In this document: piece after piece, positions 1 to 7,465 of the stretch
Position numbering within the stretch: position 1 is the first letter of the stretch
How the letters are laid out: each line of letters starts with the position of its first letter
DNA from: PALSA-505 sp036267135
Lineage (GTDB): Bacteria > Actinomycetota > Actinomycetes > Streptosporangiales > Streptosporangiaceae
DNA length: 64,000 bases
Assembly (NCBI GenBank): GCA_036267135.1
Contig: DATAWQ010000028.1
Coordinates: 5,235-69,234 of the forward strand
Direction of reading: 5' to 3'
Notes under the pieces: generated by a model
Seen by the model: only the letters and a program-made list of their open reading frames with translations
What the model was told of the DNA's origin: nothing
Database searches by the model: none
Program-made: the position numbers and the translations under genes

Positions 1-582
1 CTTCGACTCAGGCACGAGCAAGGCCACCGCGACGGCGCCCAGCACGGTCACCGGCACGTTGATCAGGAAGACCGAACCCCACCAGAAGTGGGCCAGCAGC
101 AGGCCGCCGAGCACCGGGCCGATGGCGATGCCGATGCCGACCGCACTCGCCCACAGGCCGATCGCCCGTGCGCGCTCAGCGGGCTCGAACACGTTGGAGA
201 TGATGGACAGCGTCTGCGGCATGACCGCGGCGCCACCCAGGCCCATCGCGGCCCTCGCGAAGATGAGCTGGTCGGGCGAGTGTGAGTACGCGGACAGCAG
301 CGACCCGATCCCGAACAGGGCCAGGCCGATCATGAGCATCCGCTTGCGGCCCACCCGGTCGCCGACCACCCCGAAGGTGAACAGCAGGCCAGCGAAGACC
401 AGCGTGTAGGAGTTGATCGCCCATTCGAGCTGGCTCTGGCTCGCGCCGAGGCCGCCGTGCGGCTCGGCGATGGTCTTGAGGGCGACGTTCAGGACCGTGT
501 TGTCGATAACGATGGCCAGCAGTCCGACGATGAGCACGCTGAGGATGACCCAGCGCCGCCGGTAAATCGTCTGCTTGTCCAT
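1..582 (-). CDS. MFS drug exporter, DHA2 (EmrB/QacA-like) type, N-terminal part
   Basis: Proton-coupled inner-membrane exporter; 194 codons are present and the gene runs off the left edge. The start follows an AAGGGA ribosome site. Residues ~10-30 form TM1 ending in the DHA2 motif around DNTVLNVAL. The loop GDRVGRKR (MFS motif A) and an ARAAMGLGGAAVMP segment follow, then GIGIAIGPVLGG (antiporter motif C-like) and a later TM with FLINVP. These place it in the 14-TM family rather than the 12-TM one. A dyad at 679-703 in the upstream region is a likely repressor site. The substrate cannot be told from sequence. Confidence 0.9.
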   Translation of the reverse strand, partial: MDKQTIYRRRWVILSVLIVGLLAIVIDNTVLNVALKTIAEPHGGLGASQSQLEWAINSYTLVFAGLLFTFGVVGDRVGRKRMLMIGLALFGIGSLLSAYSHSPDQLIFARAAMGLGGAAVMPQTLSIISNVFEPAERARAIGLWASAVGIGIAIGPVLGGLLLAHFWWGSVFLINVPVTVLGAVAVALLVPESK

Positions 583-678
583 GCTTCCCTTCGCACTGGG
601 CCGGCCGCGACGGGAAGACCCCGGCGGCCGGCGATGTTGAGTAAGTCGTCGCGGTCACACCGTGAAGAGTGGCCGCTA

Positions 679-703
679 TCGATACGGAACGGGATCGTAT
701 CGA
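679..703. promoter_or_regulatory. Inverted repeat, probable TetR-type operator between the exporter and panB
   Basis: TCGATACG at 679-686 and CGTATCGA at 696-703 form a perfect 8-bp dyad with a 9-nt centre. It lies about 100 bp upstream of the MFS start and 170 bp upstream of panB. This shape resembles TetR-family operators found ahead of DHA2 exporters. No regulator gene is in view on this side, so one may lie beyond the left edge. Confidence 0.45.
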
Positions 704-874
704 AAAACATTCCCGGCGCGCGAGGTATTTTTTCGCGGTCGCCACCCCACCCCCACCACCCGCGGCCGCTGGCCCCTACCCCAGCACCGCGCACTACCTT
801 TGCCGGCCACACCGTGCGATGATCGAGATGTCCGGGGACGCCATGGGGGCGCCTCGAGGCGAGGAGGTCTCAGC

Positions 875-1768
875 ATGACTTCACATCCAGAATCCGCCCT
901 GCCTGCTGCCACCCAGCCCGCGGCCAAGGCGCCGGGAGCCAAGCAGCCCGAACCGCTGTATGGCGGGCAGAGCACCCGGCGGGTGACCGTGCGGGACGTG
1001 GCCGCGGCCAAGGGGCGCGGCGAGAAGTGGCCCATGCTCACCGCCTACGACGCGCTGACCGCCCAGGTGTTCGACGAGGCCGGCATCCCCGTGCTGCTGG
1101 TCGGCGACTCCGCCGCGATGGTGGTCTACGGCCACGACACGACGATCCCGGTGACCGTGGACGACCTGATTCCGCTCACCGCGGGCGTGGTGCGCGCCAC
1201 CCGGCGGGCCATGGTCGTGGCCGACCTGCCGTTCGGCTCCTACCAGGCCTCACCGGAGGCCGCGCTGACCACGGCGACCAGGTTCCTCAAGGAGACCGGC
1301 GCGCACGCGGTCAAGCTGGAGGGCGGTTACCGGGTGCTGCGGCAGGTCGAGGATCTGGTGGCGGCCGGCGTACCGGTGATGGGCCATCTCGGCCTGACCC
1401 CGCAGTCGGTCAACGCGTTCGGCGGGTACCGGGTGCAGGGCCGCGGCGAGGACGGCGAGCGGCTGCTGCACGACGCCAAGGCGCTGCAGGCGGCCGGCGC
1501 GTTCTCGGTGGTGCTGGAGTGCGTGCCCGCGTCGCTGGCGGCCAGGGTGACCGAGTCGCTGTCCATCCCGACGATCGGCATCGGGGCCGGGCCCGGGTGC
1601 GACGCACAGGTGCTCGTCTGGCAGGACATGGCCGGTCTCACACCGCACGTGGCCAAGTTCGTCAAGCGGTACGCGGACCTGGCCGGCGCGCTGCGCGACG
1701 CGGCCACCGCCTACGCGCAAGAGGTCACCTCGGGCGCATTCCCCGGCGAGGAATACTCCTACCGCTGA
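875..1768 (+). CDS. panB: 3-methyl-2-oxobutanoate hydroxymethyltransferase (ketopantoate hydroxymethyltransferase)
   Basis: Transfers a hydroxymethyl group from methylene-tetrahydrofolate to 2-oxoisovalerate, the first step of pantothenate and coenzyme A synthesis; cytoplasmic. The 297-residue product is slightly longer than usual because of a Pro/Ala-rich N-terminal ~30 residues. Family landmarks are LLVGDSAAMV (metal ligand Asp78), VVADLPFGSY (Asp117), KLEGG (Glu149), GHLGLTPQ and VVLECVP (catalytic-type Glu215). The ATG at 875 was chosen because GAGGAGG lies 8 nt upstream; reading further upstream adds only unconserved sequence. No panC or panD is adjacent. Confidence 0.96.
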   Translation: MTSHPESALPAATQPAAKAPGAKQPEPLYGGQSTRRVTVRDVAAAKGRGEKWPMLTAYDALTAQVFDEAGIPVLLVGDSAAMVVYGHDTTIPVTVDDLIPLTAGVVRATRRAMVVADLPFGSYQASPEAALTTATRFLKETGAHAVKLEGGYRVLRQVEDLVAAGVPVMGHLGLTPQSVNAFGGYRVQGRGEDGERLLHDAKALQAAGAFSVVLECVPASLAARVTESLSIPTIGIGAGPGCDAQVLVWQDMAGLTPHVAKFVKRYADLAGALRDAATAYAQEVTSGAFPGEEYSYR

Positions 1769-1884
1769 CGGCACGCACGCGCGCTGGCCGGCCTGGGCAG
1801 GGGCGCAGCCGTTCAGGTAACCAATGCCGTGCCGCCTGGAGAAACGTTGGCCCGACCGGCCTGCCGGAATGTTAGGGTGCGCCG

Positions 1885-2706
1885 ATGATCGCGGGATCGC
1901 CGGCCCGGCCCGGGCCGGTGCCTGAGCAGATCCGGGCGCTCGCGGCGGGCCGGCCGGTGCGGCAGGTGTGGCAGAACGAGGCGGGCGGCGTCACCTACGA
2001 GGTAGGCGAGGGCGGCGGCCGCTGTTTCGCCACGTGGGCCCCGGCGGCCAGCGGGATCGACCTCGCCCGTGCGGCGGCCCGACTGTCCTGGGCTGCGGCG
2101 TTCACCCCGGTGCCGCGCCTGCTGGCTCACGGCGCCGACGACGGCGGGTCCTGGCTGGTGACCGCCGCGCTGCCCGGGGACAACGCGGTCGCTGACCGGT
2201 GGCGGGCAGACCCGTCCACGGCCGTGACGGCTATCGGTGAGGGCTTGCGGGCGCTGCATGAGTCCCTTCCTGTGGCCAGTTGCCCGTTTTCCTGGGCGGC
2301 CGAAGACCGGGTGGCGGATGCCCGCCGGTTTGCCGCCAGCGGAAGCCTTGACCCGGCCCAGTGGCACGCGGCCCATCAGCGGCTCAGCGCCGAGCGGGCC
2401 CTGGAGCTGGCGGCCGCGATCCCGCCGGCCGACCGCCTGGTTGTCTGCCACGGCGACAGTTGCGCCCCCAACACCCTGATCGCCCCGGACGGCCGCTGGT
2501 CCGGGCATGTGGATCTGGGCCACCTTGGCGTCGCCGACCGCTGGCACGACATCGCCGTCGCCGCCTGGAGCACCGAGTGGTACTACGGCCCCGGCTGGGA
2601 GCCGCTCCTGCTCAGCGCCTACGGGATCGCGCCTGACCCCGGCCGGTCCCGCTACTACCGGCTCCTGTGGGACCTCAGCTGCTCACTGCCCGGCATGGCG
2701 GCCTAG
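1885..2706 (+). CDS. APH(3')-like aminoglycoside phosphotransferase family protein, possible pseudokinase
   Basis: Protein-kinase-like fold of the APH family, 273 residues. The catalytic loop is intact: VCHGDSCAPN supplies Asp191 and Asn196, and VDLGHLGVADRWHD supplies the metal-binding Asp210 and the APH(3')-specific GVADR-x-x-D signature. In the N-lobe the usual ATP-binding lysine (family pattern F/V-x-KWAP) reads CFATWAP, with Thr50 instead of Lys. The helix that normally carries its partner Glu reads DLARAAARL. The nucleotide pocket is therefore altered. Antibiotic resistance should not be assumed. It is a single gene, convergent with the F420 reductase. Confidence 0.82.
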   Translation: MIAGSPARPGPVPEQIRALAAGRPVRQVWQNEAGGVTYEVGEGGGRCFATWAPAASGIDLARAAARLSWAAAFTPVPRLLAHGADDGGSWLVTAALPGDNAVADRWRADPSTAVTAIGEGLRALHESLPVASCPFSWAAEDRVADARRFAASGSLDPAQWHAAHQRLSAERALELAAAIPPADRLVVCHGDSCAPNTLIAPDGRWSGHVDLGHLGVADRWHDIAVAAWSTEWYYGPGWEPLLLSAYGIAPDPGRSRYYRLLWDLSCSLPGMAA

Positions 2707-2748
2707 CGCCTGCGGACCGACGGCGGACGGTGGCCGACCCGGCGCTAG
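2703..2748. terminator. Hairpin between convergent APH-like and F420 reductase genes
   Basis: CTAGCGCC at 2703-2710 pairs perfectly with GGCGCTAG at 2741-2748. The GC-rich centre can also fold. It spans the convergent gene ends and could stop transcription from both sides; there is no U tract. Confidence 0.45.
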
Positions 2749-3458
2749 ACATCGGTAATCCGTAGGCCGGCGTGCGCCTTGTAACGGCGGTTCACCGAGA
2801 CCAGGTTGGCGGTCAGGCCTTCCACCTGCCCGCAGTTGCGCAGCCGGCCCGCGTAGACGCCGCGCATGCCGGGGATGCGCGCGGCCAGCGCTTGCACCAG
2901 GTCGGTGGCCTCGCGGTCGTCGCCGAGCACCATGACGTCCAGGTCCATCGCGTCGACCTCGGGGTCGAGCAGCAGCACGGCCGACACGTGGTGGAACGCG
3001 GCCACCACCCGGCTGCCCGGCAGCACGGCGGCGGCCTGCTGAGCGGCGCTGCCCTCGTCGACCGGCAGCCGGTAGGCACCCTGCTTGTCGAAGCCGAGCG
3101 GGTTCACGCAGTCCACCACGATCTTCCCGGCCAGGTCTTCGGCTAGCGAGGCGAGCAGGTCGCGGTGGCCCTCCCAGGGCACCGCGACGATGACCACATC
3201 GCCCTGCTGGGCGGCGGTGGCGTTGTCTGTACCCACGACACCGGGTGCGTCGGCCAGCTCGTAGGCGGCCGCGACGGCCCGTTCGGCCCGGCGGGAGCCG
3301 ATGATCACGCGGTGGCCGGCCAGCGCGAACCGGCGGGCCAGCCCGCGGCCCTGATCCCCGGTGCCGCCGAGTATGGCGATGACCGTTCCGGTCAGGTCGG
3401 GTCCGGCCAGATCAGATCTGGTCTGCTGCTGCGCGTCAGTCTGGGTCACGGGCTCCAT
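2745..3458 (-). CDS. npdG: NADPH-dependent F420 reductase (F420:NADPH oxidoreductase)
   Basis: Moves hydride between NADPH and coenzyme F420, supplying reduced F420 to F420-dependent enzymes; cytoplasmic. The 237-residue product begins with a short Gln-rich leader. It then has the Rossmann motif AILGGTGDQGRGLARR, the NADP-phosphate-contacting GSRRAERA segment, the VPWEGH turn, DCVNPLGF and the family segment FHHVSA. The C-terminal NCGQVEGLTANLVSVNRRYK is typical of actinobacterial and archaeal Fno. Its presence implies an F420-producing host, consistent with the deazaflavin-dependent family protein at 54.3-54.9 kb. Confidence 0.93.
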   Translation of the reverse strand: MEPVTQTDAQQQTRSDLAGPDLTGTVIAILGGTGDQGRGLARRFALAGHRVIIGSRRAERAVAAAYELADAPGVVGTDNATAAQQGDVVIVAVPWEGHRDLLASLAEDLAGKIVVDCVNPLGFDKQGAYRLPVDEGSAAQQAAAVLPGSRVVAAFHHVSAVLLLDPEVDAMDLDVMVLGDDREATDLVQALAARIPGMRGVYAGRLRNCGQVEGLTANLVSVNRRYKAHAGLRITDV

Positions 3459-3568
3459 CGTGCCACCCGCCGCCCGATGCGTGGAACGCGCGGGTTTGGG
3501 GGGCCCGACCTTCGGTGGTTACGCGGGGTATTGATGCAAGGTCACGCTCGGTAGGGCACCATGGGCGA

Positions 3569-4171
3569 GTGGACGCAGATCAGGTGGCCGCGCTGCGCGC
3601 GCTGCTCGCTCCCACTGGCTGGCTGGAGCGTACCCGGGCGTTTGCCCGCACGTTGCGCACCTCCACCACGTCGCCGGGTGGCCTGCTGCTGGTGGGCACG
3701 CCCGACGACGAGCCATGGCACCTCGCCGCGCATCTGGACGAGGAGAGCCGGTTCGCCGGCATTCCCGAGCTGGCGCCGACGCTGATCCGGTGGGCGCCCG
3801 CCGACGACGCGCCGCCGCACCTGCGGGTGGGACTGGCGCGGCTCGAGGCCGCTCAGCGGGGCGAGGCGCTGTTCGTGGTCAGCCCGGCGGCCGCGCCGGT
3901 GCCGCTGCTCGAGCGGGTCAGCGACGCACGCAAGGCCGGCGCGGTGATCCTCGCGCTCGACCAGGGCGACCGGGATCTGGAAGATCTGGCGCACGAGTCG
4001 CTGACCGTGCGGGCGGCCGCCGATCCGGTCACCTTCGACGCGGCCCAGCACCTGGTCAGCGCCGCCGCGGGCGAGTCGGCGGGCGGCGGCGACCAGCCAG
4101 CCCGGCTACGCGGCCTGCGCAACCGCCTGGCCAAGCTGCTCGACACGGTCAGCGGGCCACCGCCCGAGTAA
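3569..4171 (+). CDS. Conserved actinobacterial hypothetical protein
   Basis: I do not recognise a named family. The GTG at 3569 gives a 200-residue acidic protein starting VDADQVAALRALL. It has no signal peptide or TM segment. The sequence is an alternating alpha/beta pattern: WLERTRAFARTLR helix, GGLLLVGTPDD strand-turn, EPWHLAAHLDEESR, and ALFVVSP and AVILALDQGD strands. A basic C-terminal helix GLRNRLAKLLDTV follows. The even codon bias supports coding. The open frame extends 18 codons upstream but that part lacks a ribosome site. It stands alone, in tandem with nothing obvious. Confidence 0.7.
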   Translation: MDADQVAALRALLAPTGWLERTRAFARTLRTSTTSPGGLLLVGTPDDEPWHLAAHLDEESRFAGIPELAPTLIRWAPADDAPPHLRVGLARLEAAQRGEALFVVSPAAAPVPLLERVSDARKAGAVILALDQGDRDLEDLAHESLTVRAAADPVTFDAAQHLVSAAAGESAGGGDQPARLRGLRNRLAKLLDTVSGPPPE

Positions 4172-4243
4172 CGCGGCCACAGTGATGCGGCCCGGAGGGC
4201 CGCCGCGCGTAGGGTGCCTTCCGCGCCAGAAAGCAGAGCCGAG

Positions 4244-5119
4244 TCAGCCGTCGAGGCTGAGGACCATGGTGGGGCGCTCGATGATGTGGTCGGGGCGCAG
4301 CGGGCGGACCGCGGTGCCGATCGCGAAGAACTCGGTGGTGTGCGAGCCCCAGGTGTGGCTGTGCTGGCGGAGCTGGACGCCCACGATGCCCTCGGCGTGC
4401 AGCGCCTCGGCCTCGGCCTGCATCCGGCTCATGGCCAGCTCACGGGCGTCGTAGAGGGCCTGGGTGAACTGCTCGAGCTCGACGTTCTTGCCGATGTTGC
4501 CGAGCATCCCCCCGAGCCGCTGGTGCGCGACGTGGTACACGCACGAGCCCATCACCATGCCGAGCGGCGCGTAGCCCGCCCGGATCAGGGTCCAGAAGTC
4601 CTGGCCGGACAGGTCGGAGGTGAACGGCTGGTTCTTGTTGTTGCGCCAGTTGGCCACGCCGCCGCCGCCCGCGCCCTCCTCCGCCTTCACCGCCGTGCCG
4701 ACCGCGATGAACTCGGCGATATCGCTGCCGAACTCCTTCATCTCCACGTCGAGCCTGACCCCCACGATGCCGTCGGCGCGCAGTTCGTCGGCCTCGGCCT
4801 CCATCCGGCTCATGGCCAGCTCACGGGCGTGGTACATGGCCTGCGACAGCACGTCGAGTTCCTGGTTCTTGCTCCACCGGCCGAGCTGCAGGCCCACGTG
4901 GTAGATCGAGCTGCCCAGGACTAGGCCGAGCGGGCGGAATCCGGCCTCGCGGACCAGCAGGAACTCGTTCACCGACAGGTCCGAGGTGAAGATGGAACCA
5001 GGCCGCCCCGGCTGCAGCTCAGCCAGCCGCCGCATCGCGTCCTGCGGCACTCCCGCCGCGGCCAGCTCTGCTGCCCCCGGCTGGGCCGCCCCGGGGTCGG
5101 TGCGCTGCTGCTCGGTCAT
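4244..5119 (-). CDS. Double-domain YbjQ/DUF74 (heavy-metal-binding-type) protein
   Basis: The 291-residue product contains two copies of the YbjQ-like fold (~42-145 and ~163-283). Each has the pattern FTSDLS-x-x-(E/D)F, a glycine turn GLVLGSSIYH or GMVMGSCVYH, a long helix ending ARELAMSRM-x-AEA, and a GIVGV strand followed by (E)F-x-AIGTAV. Single-domain YbjQ proteins form pentamers and were named for a putative metal site; their function is unknown. This is a tandem-duplicated version. The gene lies 22 bp downstream of a second such gene on the same strand, so the two are probably cotranscribed. Confidence 0.85.
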   Translation of the reverse strand: MTEQQRTDPGAAQPGAAELAAAGVPQDAMRRLAELQPGRPGSIFTSDLSVNEFLLVREAGFRPLGLVLGSSIYHVGLQLGRWSKNQELDVLSQAMYHARELAMSRMEAEADELRADGIVGVRLDVEMKEFGSDIAEFIAVGTAVKAEEGAGGGGVANWRNNKNQPFTSDLSGQDFWTLIRAGYAPLGMVMGSCVYHVAHQRLGGMLGNIGKNVELEQFTQALYDARELAMSRMQAEAEALHAEGIVGVQLRQHSHTWGSHTTEFFAIGTAVRPLRPDHIIERPTMVLSLDG

Positions 5120-5141
5120 CGACTCTCCCTTTACCGTTCCT

Positions 5142-6203
5142 TTACCGCGACGTCCCAGGGCGCACAGTACCTGGCCGCACTGGTCCTGTCGGTACTGGGC
5201 CTGACGGTGTTTGGCCTGGCCGTGCTCCCGGCTGCCCCAGCCGGACCCGGGCGGCCTGACGGCGCTGCGGGTCCAGGGACAGGATGGCCAGGCTCGAATC
5301 GGCTTCGTGCCGCTGCGACTTGGCGAACCGGGCGATGGCGGTTCCGATGATCGTTACTTCCGCGATGTGGTCGCGGCCGTGCGTCTGCGACGGGCACTCC
5401 CGCTCGCGGACCCGCAGGCTCATGTCCGCGATCACCACGCCGTCGCCGCCGCGGGCGGCCACGTCCCGCTCCAACTGCTCCCGCGCGTCGTGCCTAGCGC
5501 TGTTCACCAGCTCGGTGTAGCCGGTCACTTCGGCGTTGCCCGCTCCCCAGCGGGTCTGGCCGGTGGTCAGCCAGTCGTCGTGCCTGGCCCCGACCGAGAT
5601 CCCGAGCACCAGGCCGGCCGGCACCCAGCCGGTCGCGATCAGCTTGGCGAAGTCCTGGCCGGACAGGTCGGAGGTGAACGGGGCCTTGAGCGGCGGTGCC
5701 CCGGGCGCGCGCACGGCCGTGCCGATCGCCTTGAACTCCAGACCGCCGGCTGGGAAGCCGCCAATGGTGAGCGAAACTCCCACCACGCCGTGACCGCCGA
5801 GCGCGGCGCACTCGGCCGTCATCCGGCTGATCGCCTTGCGGCGGGCCTCGTACATGGTCGCCACCAGCGCGCCGAACGAGCCGTAGCCGCCCTGCCCGGA
5901 CACCTGGGTGACACTCCGGTACGGGGTGGCCCAGCCGCCGTAGCCCGCCCAGGCCCCTGGACAGTTGTAGCCGCCGGTGTAGCCGATGTTGTACACGGCC
6001 GCGCCCAGCACCTGGCCGGCCGGCTCGAAGCCCACGCCGCGGATCGCGGCGAACTCATCCACCGACAAGGCCGAGCCCCACGTCCCGCTGCTGCGGATCC
6101 CCGCCATCCTGGCCTCGGCGGCCGCCGGCAGTCCGTGACCGGCCGCGGGTGCGCCGGCAGGCTCACGGTCCCGTCCCGGATTCCCCGGCCGCTCTTGGCT
6201 CAA
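5142..6203 (-). CDS. Double-domain YbjQ/DUF74 protein with a Pro/Gly-rich tail
   Basis: A 353-residue paralogue of the gene just downstream. The first YbjQ-like domain spans ~40-170. It has an unusual Gly/Tyr-rich insertion (YTGGYNCPGAWAGYGGW region) between the glycine turn and the ARRKAISRM helix. The second spans ~178-300 (FTSDLSGQDF, GLVLGISVGARHD, HDAREQLERDVAARGGDGVV, IIGTAI). The last ~45 residues are Pro/Gly/Thr-rich and probably disordered. It is likely the first gene of a two-gene operon. A 15-bp direct repeat lies about 70-100 bp upstream of the start. Confidence 0.83.
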   Translation of the reverse strand: MSQERPGNPGRDREPAGAPAAGHGLPAAAEARMAGIRSSGTWGSALSVDEFAAIRGVGFEPAGQVLGAAVYNIGYTGGYNCPGAWAGYGGWATPYRSVTQVSGQGGYGSFGALVATMYEARRKAISRMTAECAALGGHGVVGVSLTIGGFPAGGLEFKAIGTAVRAPGAPPLKAPFTSDLSGQDFAKLIATGWVPAGLVLGISVGARHDDWLTTGQTRWGAGNAEVTGYTELVNSARHDAREQLERDVAARGGDGVVIADMSLRVRERECPSQTHGRDHIAEVTIIGTAIARFAKSQRHEADSSLAILSLDPQRRQAARVRLGQPGARPGQTPSGPVPTGPVRPGTVRPGTSR

Positions 6204-6272
6204 CGCCAGCCCCTTTCCTGCCTGCCCACACCATACCGGGACGGCTCAGGCGCCCGGATCTTGCCACGCGGC

Positions 6273-6301
6273 CAAACTGCGATGACCCAAACTGCGATGA
6301 C
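6273..6301. repeat. Tandem 14/15-bp direct repeat upstream of the YbjQ operon
   Basis: CAAACTGCGATGAC occurs at 6273-6286 and again, identically, at 6288-6301 (period 15). It sits 70-98 bp upstream of the start of the leading YbjQ-type gene and just past the end of the small gene at 6354. Its position suits an activator or repressor site, but no regulator can be assigned. Confidence 0.5.
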
Positions 6302-6353
6302 TGAGCGGCAGGCGACCTGCTGGCTCGCGGGCCGCGGGCCGGCGGCCGGGCGC

Positions 6354-6530
6354 TCAGCCGTCGCCGTTGGCCGCGTCCCACTTTTCGTTGCGCTCGTGCA
6401 CCTTGTCCAGCGCGTGTTCGGCCGCCTCCCTGGTCGGATAGGGCCCGAGCCGGTCCTTGGCCGGGCAGCCGTCATCACCCTCCACTGTCTGGTGCTTCAA
6501 ACAGAAGTACCAGCTCTGCTGACTGTTCAT
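6354..6530 (-). CDS. Small conserved actinobacterial protein next to map
   Basis: A 58-residue product beginning MNSQQSWYFCLKHQTVE and ending NEKWDAANGDG. It contains WYFCLKH, a GCP turn and the block RLGPYPTREAAEHALDKVHERN. The last block resembles the helix-forming part of SPOR-like small domains. Two cysteines are spaced across the N-terminal half. From memory, a short protein of this pattern is common beside methionine aminopeptidase genes in actinomycetes. It is divergent from map with only 20 bp between start codons, so the promoters must overlap the coding starts or be leaderless. Function unknown. Confidence 0.75.
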   Translation of the reverse strand: MNSQQSWYFCLKHQTVEGDDGCPAKDRLGPYPTREAAEHALDKVHERNEKWDAANGDG

Positions 6531-6550
6531 GCCGATTAGAATCCCATTAC

Positions 6551-7399
6551 ATGGTGACTGTGCTCCAGCCCGGCCGGCTGTCTCCCACCCGCGAGGTCCC
6601 CTCCGGCATCACCCGGCCCGAATATGTGGGCAAGAAGCGCCCCACCCTCGGCGAGCCCGACGTGAGGGATCCGGACACGATCGAGCGGATGCGGGTGGCG
6701 GGCAAGATAGCGGCCCAGGCGCTGGCCGAGGTCGGACGGCACGTGGTCCCCGGTGTCACGACCGACGAGCTGGACCGGATCGGGCACGACTTCATGGTGG
6801 ACCACGGCGCCTACCCCAGCACGCTGGGCTACCGCGGCTACCCGAAGTCGCTGTGCACGTCGCTGAACGAGGTCATCTGCCACGGCATACCCGACGACAC
6901 GGTGATCGCGGACGGCGACATCGTGAACGTGGACATCACCGCCTACATCGGCGGGGTGCACGGCGACACCAACGCCACCTTCCTGGCGGGCGACGTGGAC
7001 GAGGAGTCGCGGCTCCTGGTGCAGCGCACCCAGGAGGCGATGATGCGGGGGGTGCGGGCAGTGGTGCCCGGGCGGCCGCTGAACGCGATCGGCCGGGTGA
7101 TCGAGTCCTACGCCCGCCGGTTCGGCTACGGCGTGGTCAGGGACTTCACCGGGCACGGCATCGGCACCACGTTCCACTCCGGCCTGGTCGTGCCGCACTT
7201 CGACGACCCCGACGTCGACGTCGTGATGGAAACCGGCATGACGTTCACCATCGAGCCGATGCTCACGCTCGGCACGATCAACTACGACATCTGGCGCGAC
7301 GGCTGGACCGTGGTTACCAAGGATCGCAAGCGCACCGCCCAGTTCGAGCACACGATCCTGGTCACCGACTCCGGCCACGAGATCCTCACGCTGCCGTAG
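6551..7399 (+). CDS. map: Methionine aminopeptidase type I
   Basis: Cytosolic dinuclear-metal peptidase removing the initiator methionine. The 282-residue product has an N-terminal extension of ~40 residues (VPSGITRPEYVGKKRP), characteristic of the longer MetAP1 class found in actinobacteria. The metal ligands are all present: Asp128 (NVDIT), Asp139 (HGDTNATF), His202 (GHGIGTTFH), Glu235 (TIEPM) and Glu266 (QFEHTI). His111 (CHGIP) is the substrate-side histidine. The gene is convergent with the STAND ATPase and divergent from the small gene at 6354-6530. Confidence 0.97.
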   Translation: MVTVLQPGRLSPTREVPSGITRPEYVGKKRPTLGEPDVRDPDTIERMRVAGKIAAQALAEVGRHVVPGVTTDELDRIGHDFMVDHGAYPSTLGYRGYPKSLCTSLNEVICHGIPDDTVIADGDIVNVDITAYIGGVHGDTNATFLAGDVDEESRLLVQRTQEAMMRGVRAVVPGRPLNAIGRVIESYARRFGYGVVRDFTGHGIGTTFHSGLVVPHFDDPDVDVVMETGMTFTIEPMLTLGTINYDIWRDGWTVVTKDRKRTAQFEHTILVTDSGHEILTLP

Positions 7400-7465
7400 C
7401 CGGGATTACCCGGCGGCGCCAGCCGCTGAGGATGTCCGCCTCGGGCAGCGCCGGTCTGCGGGCCG

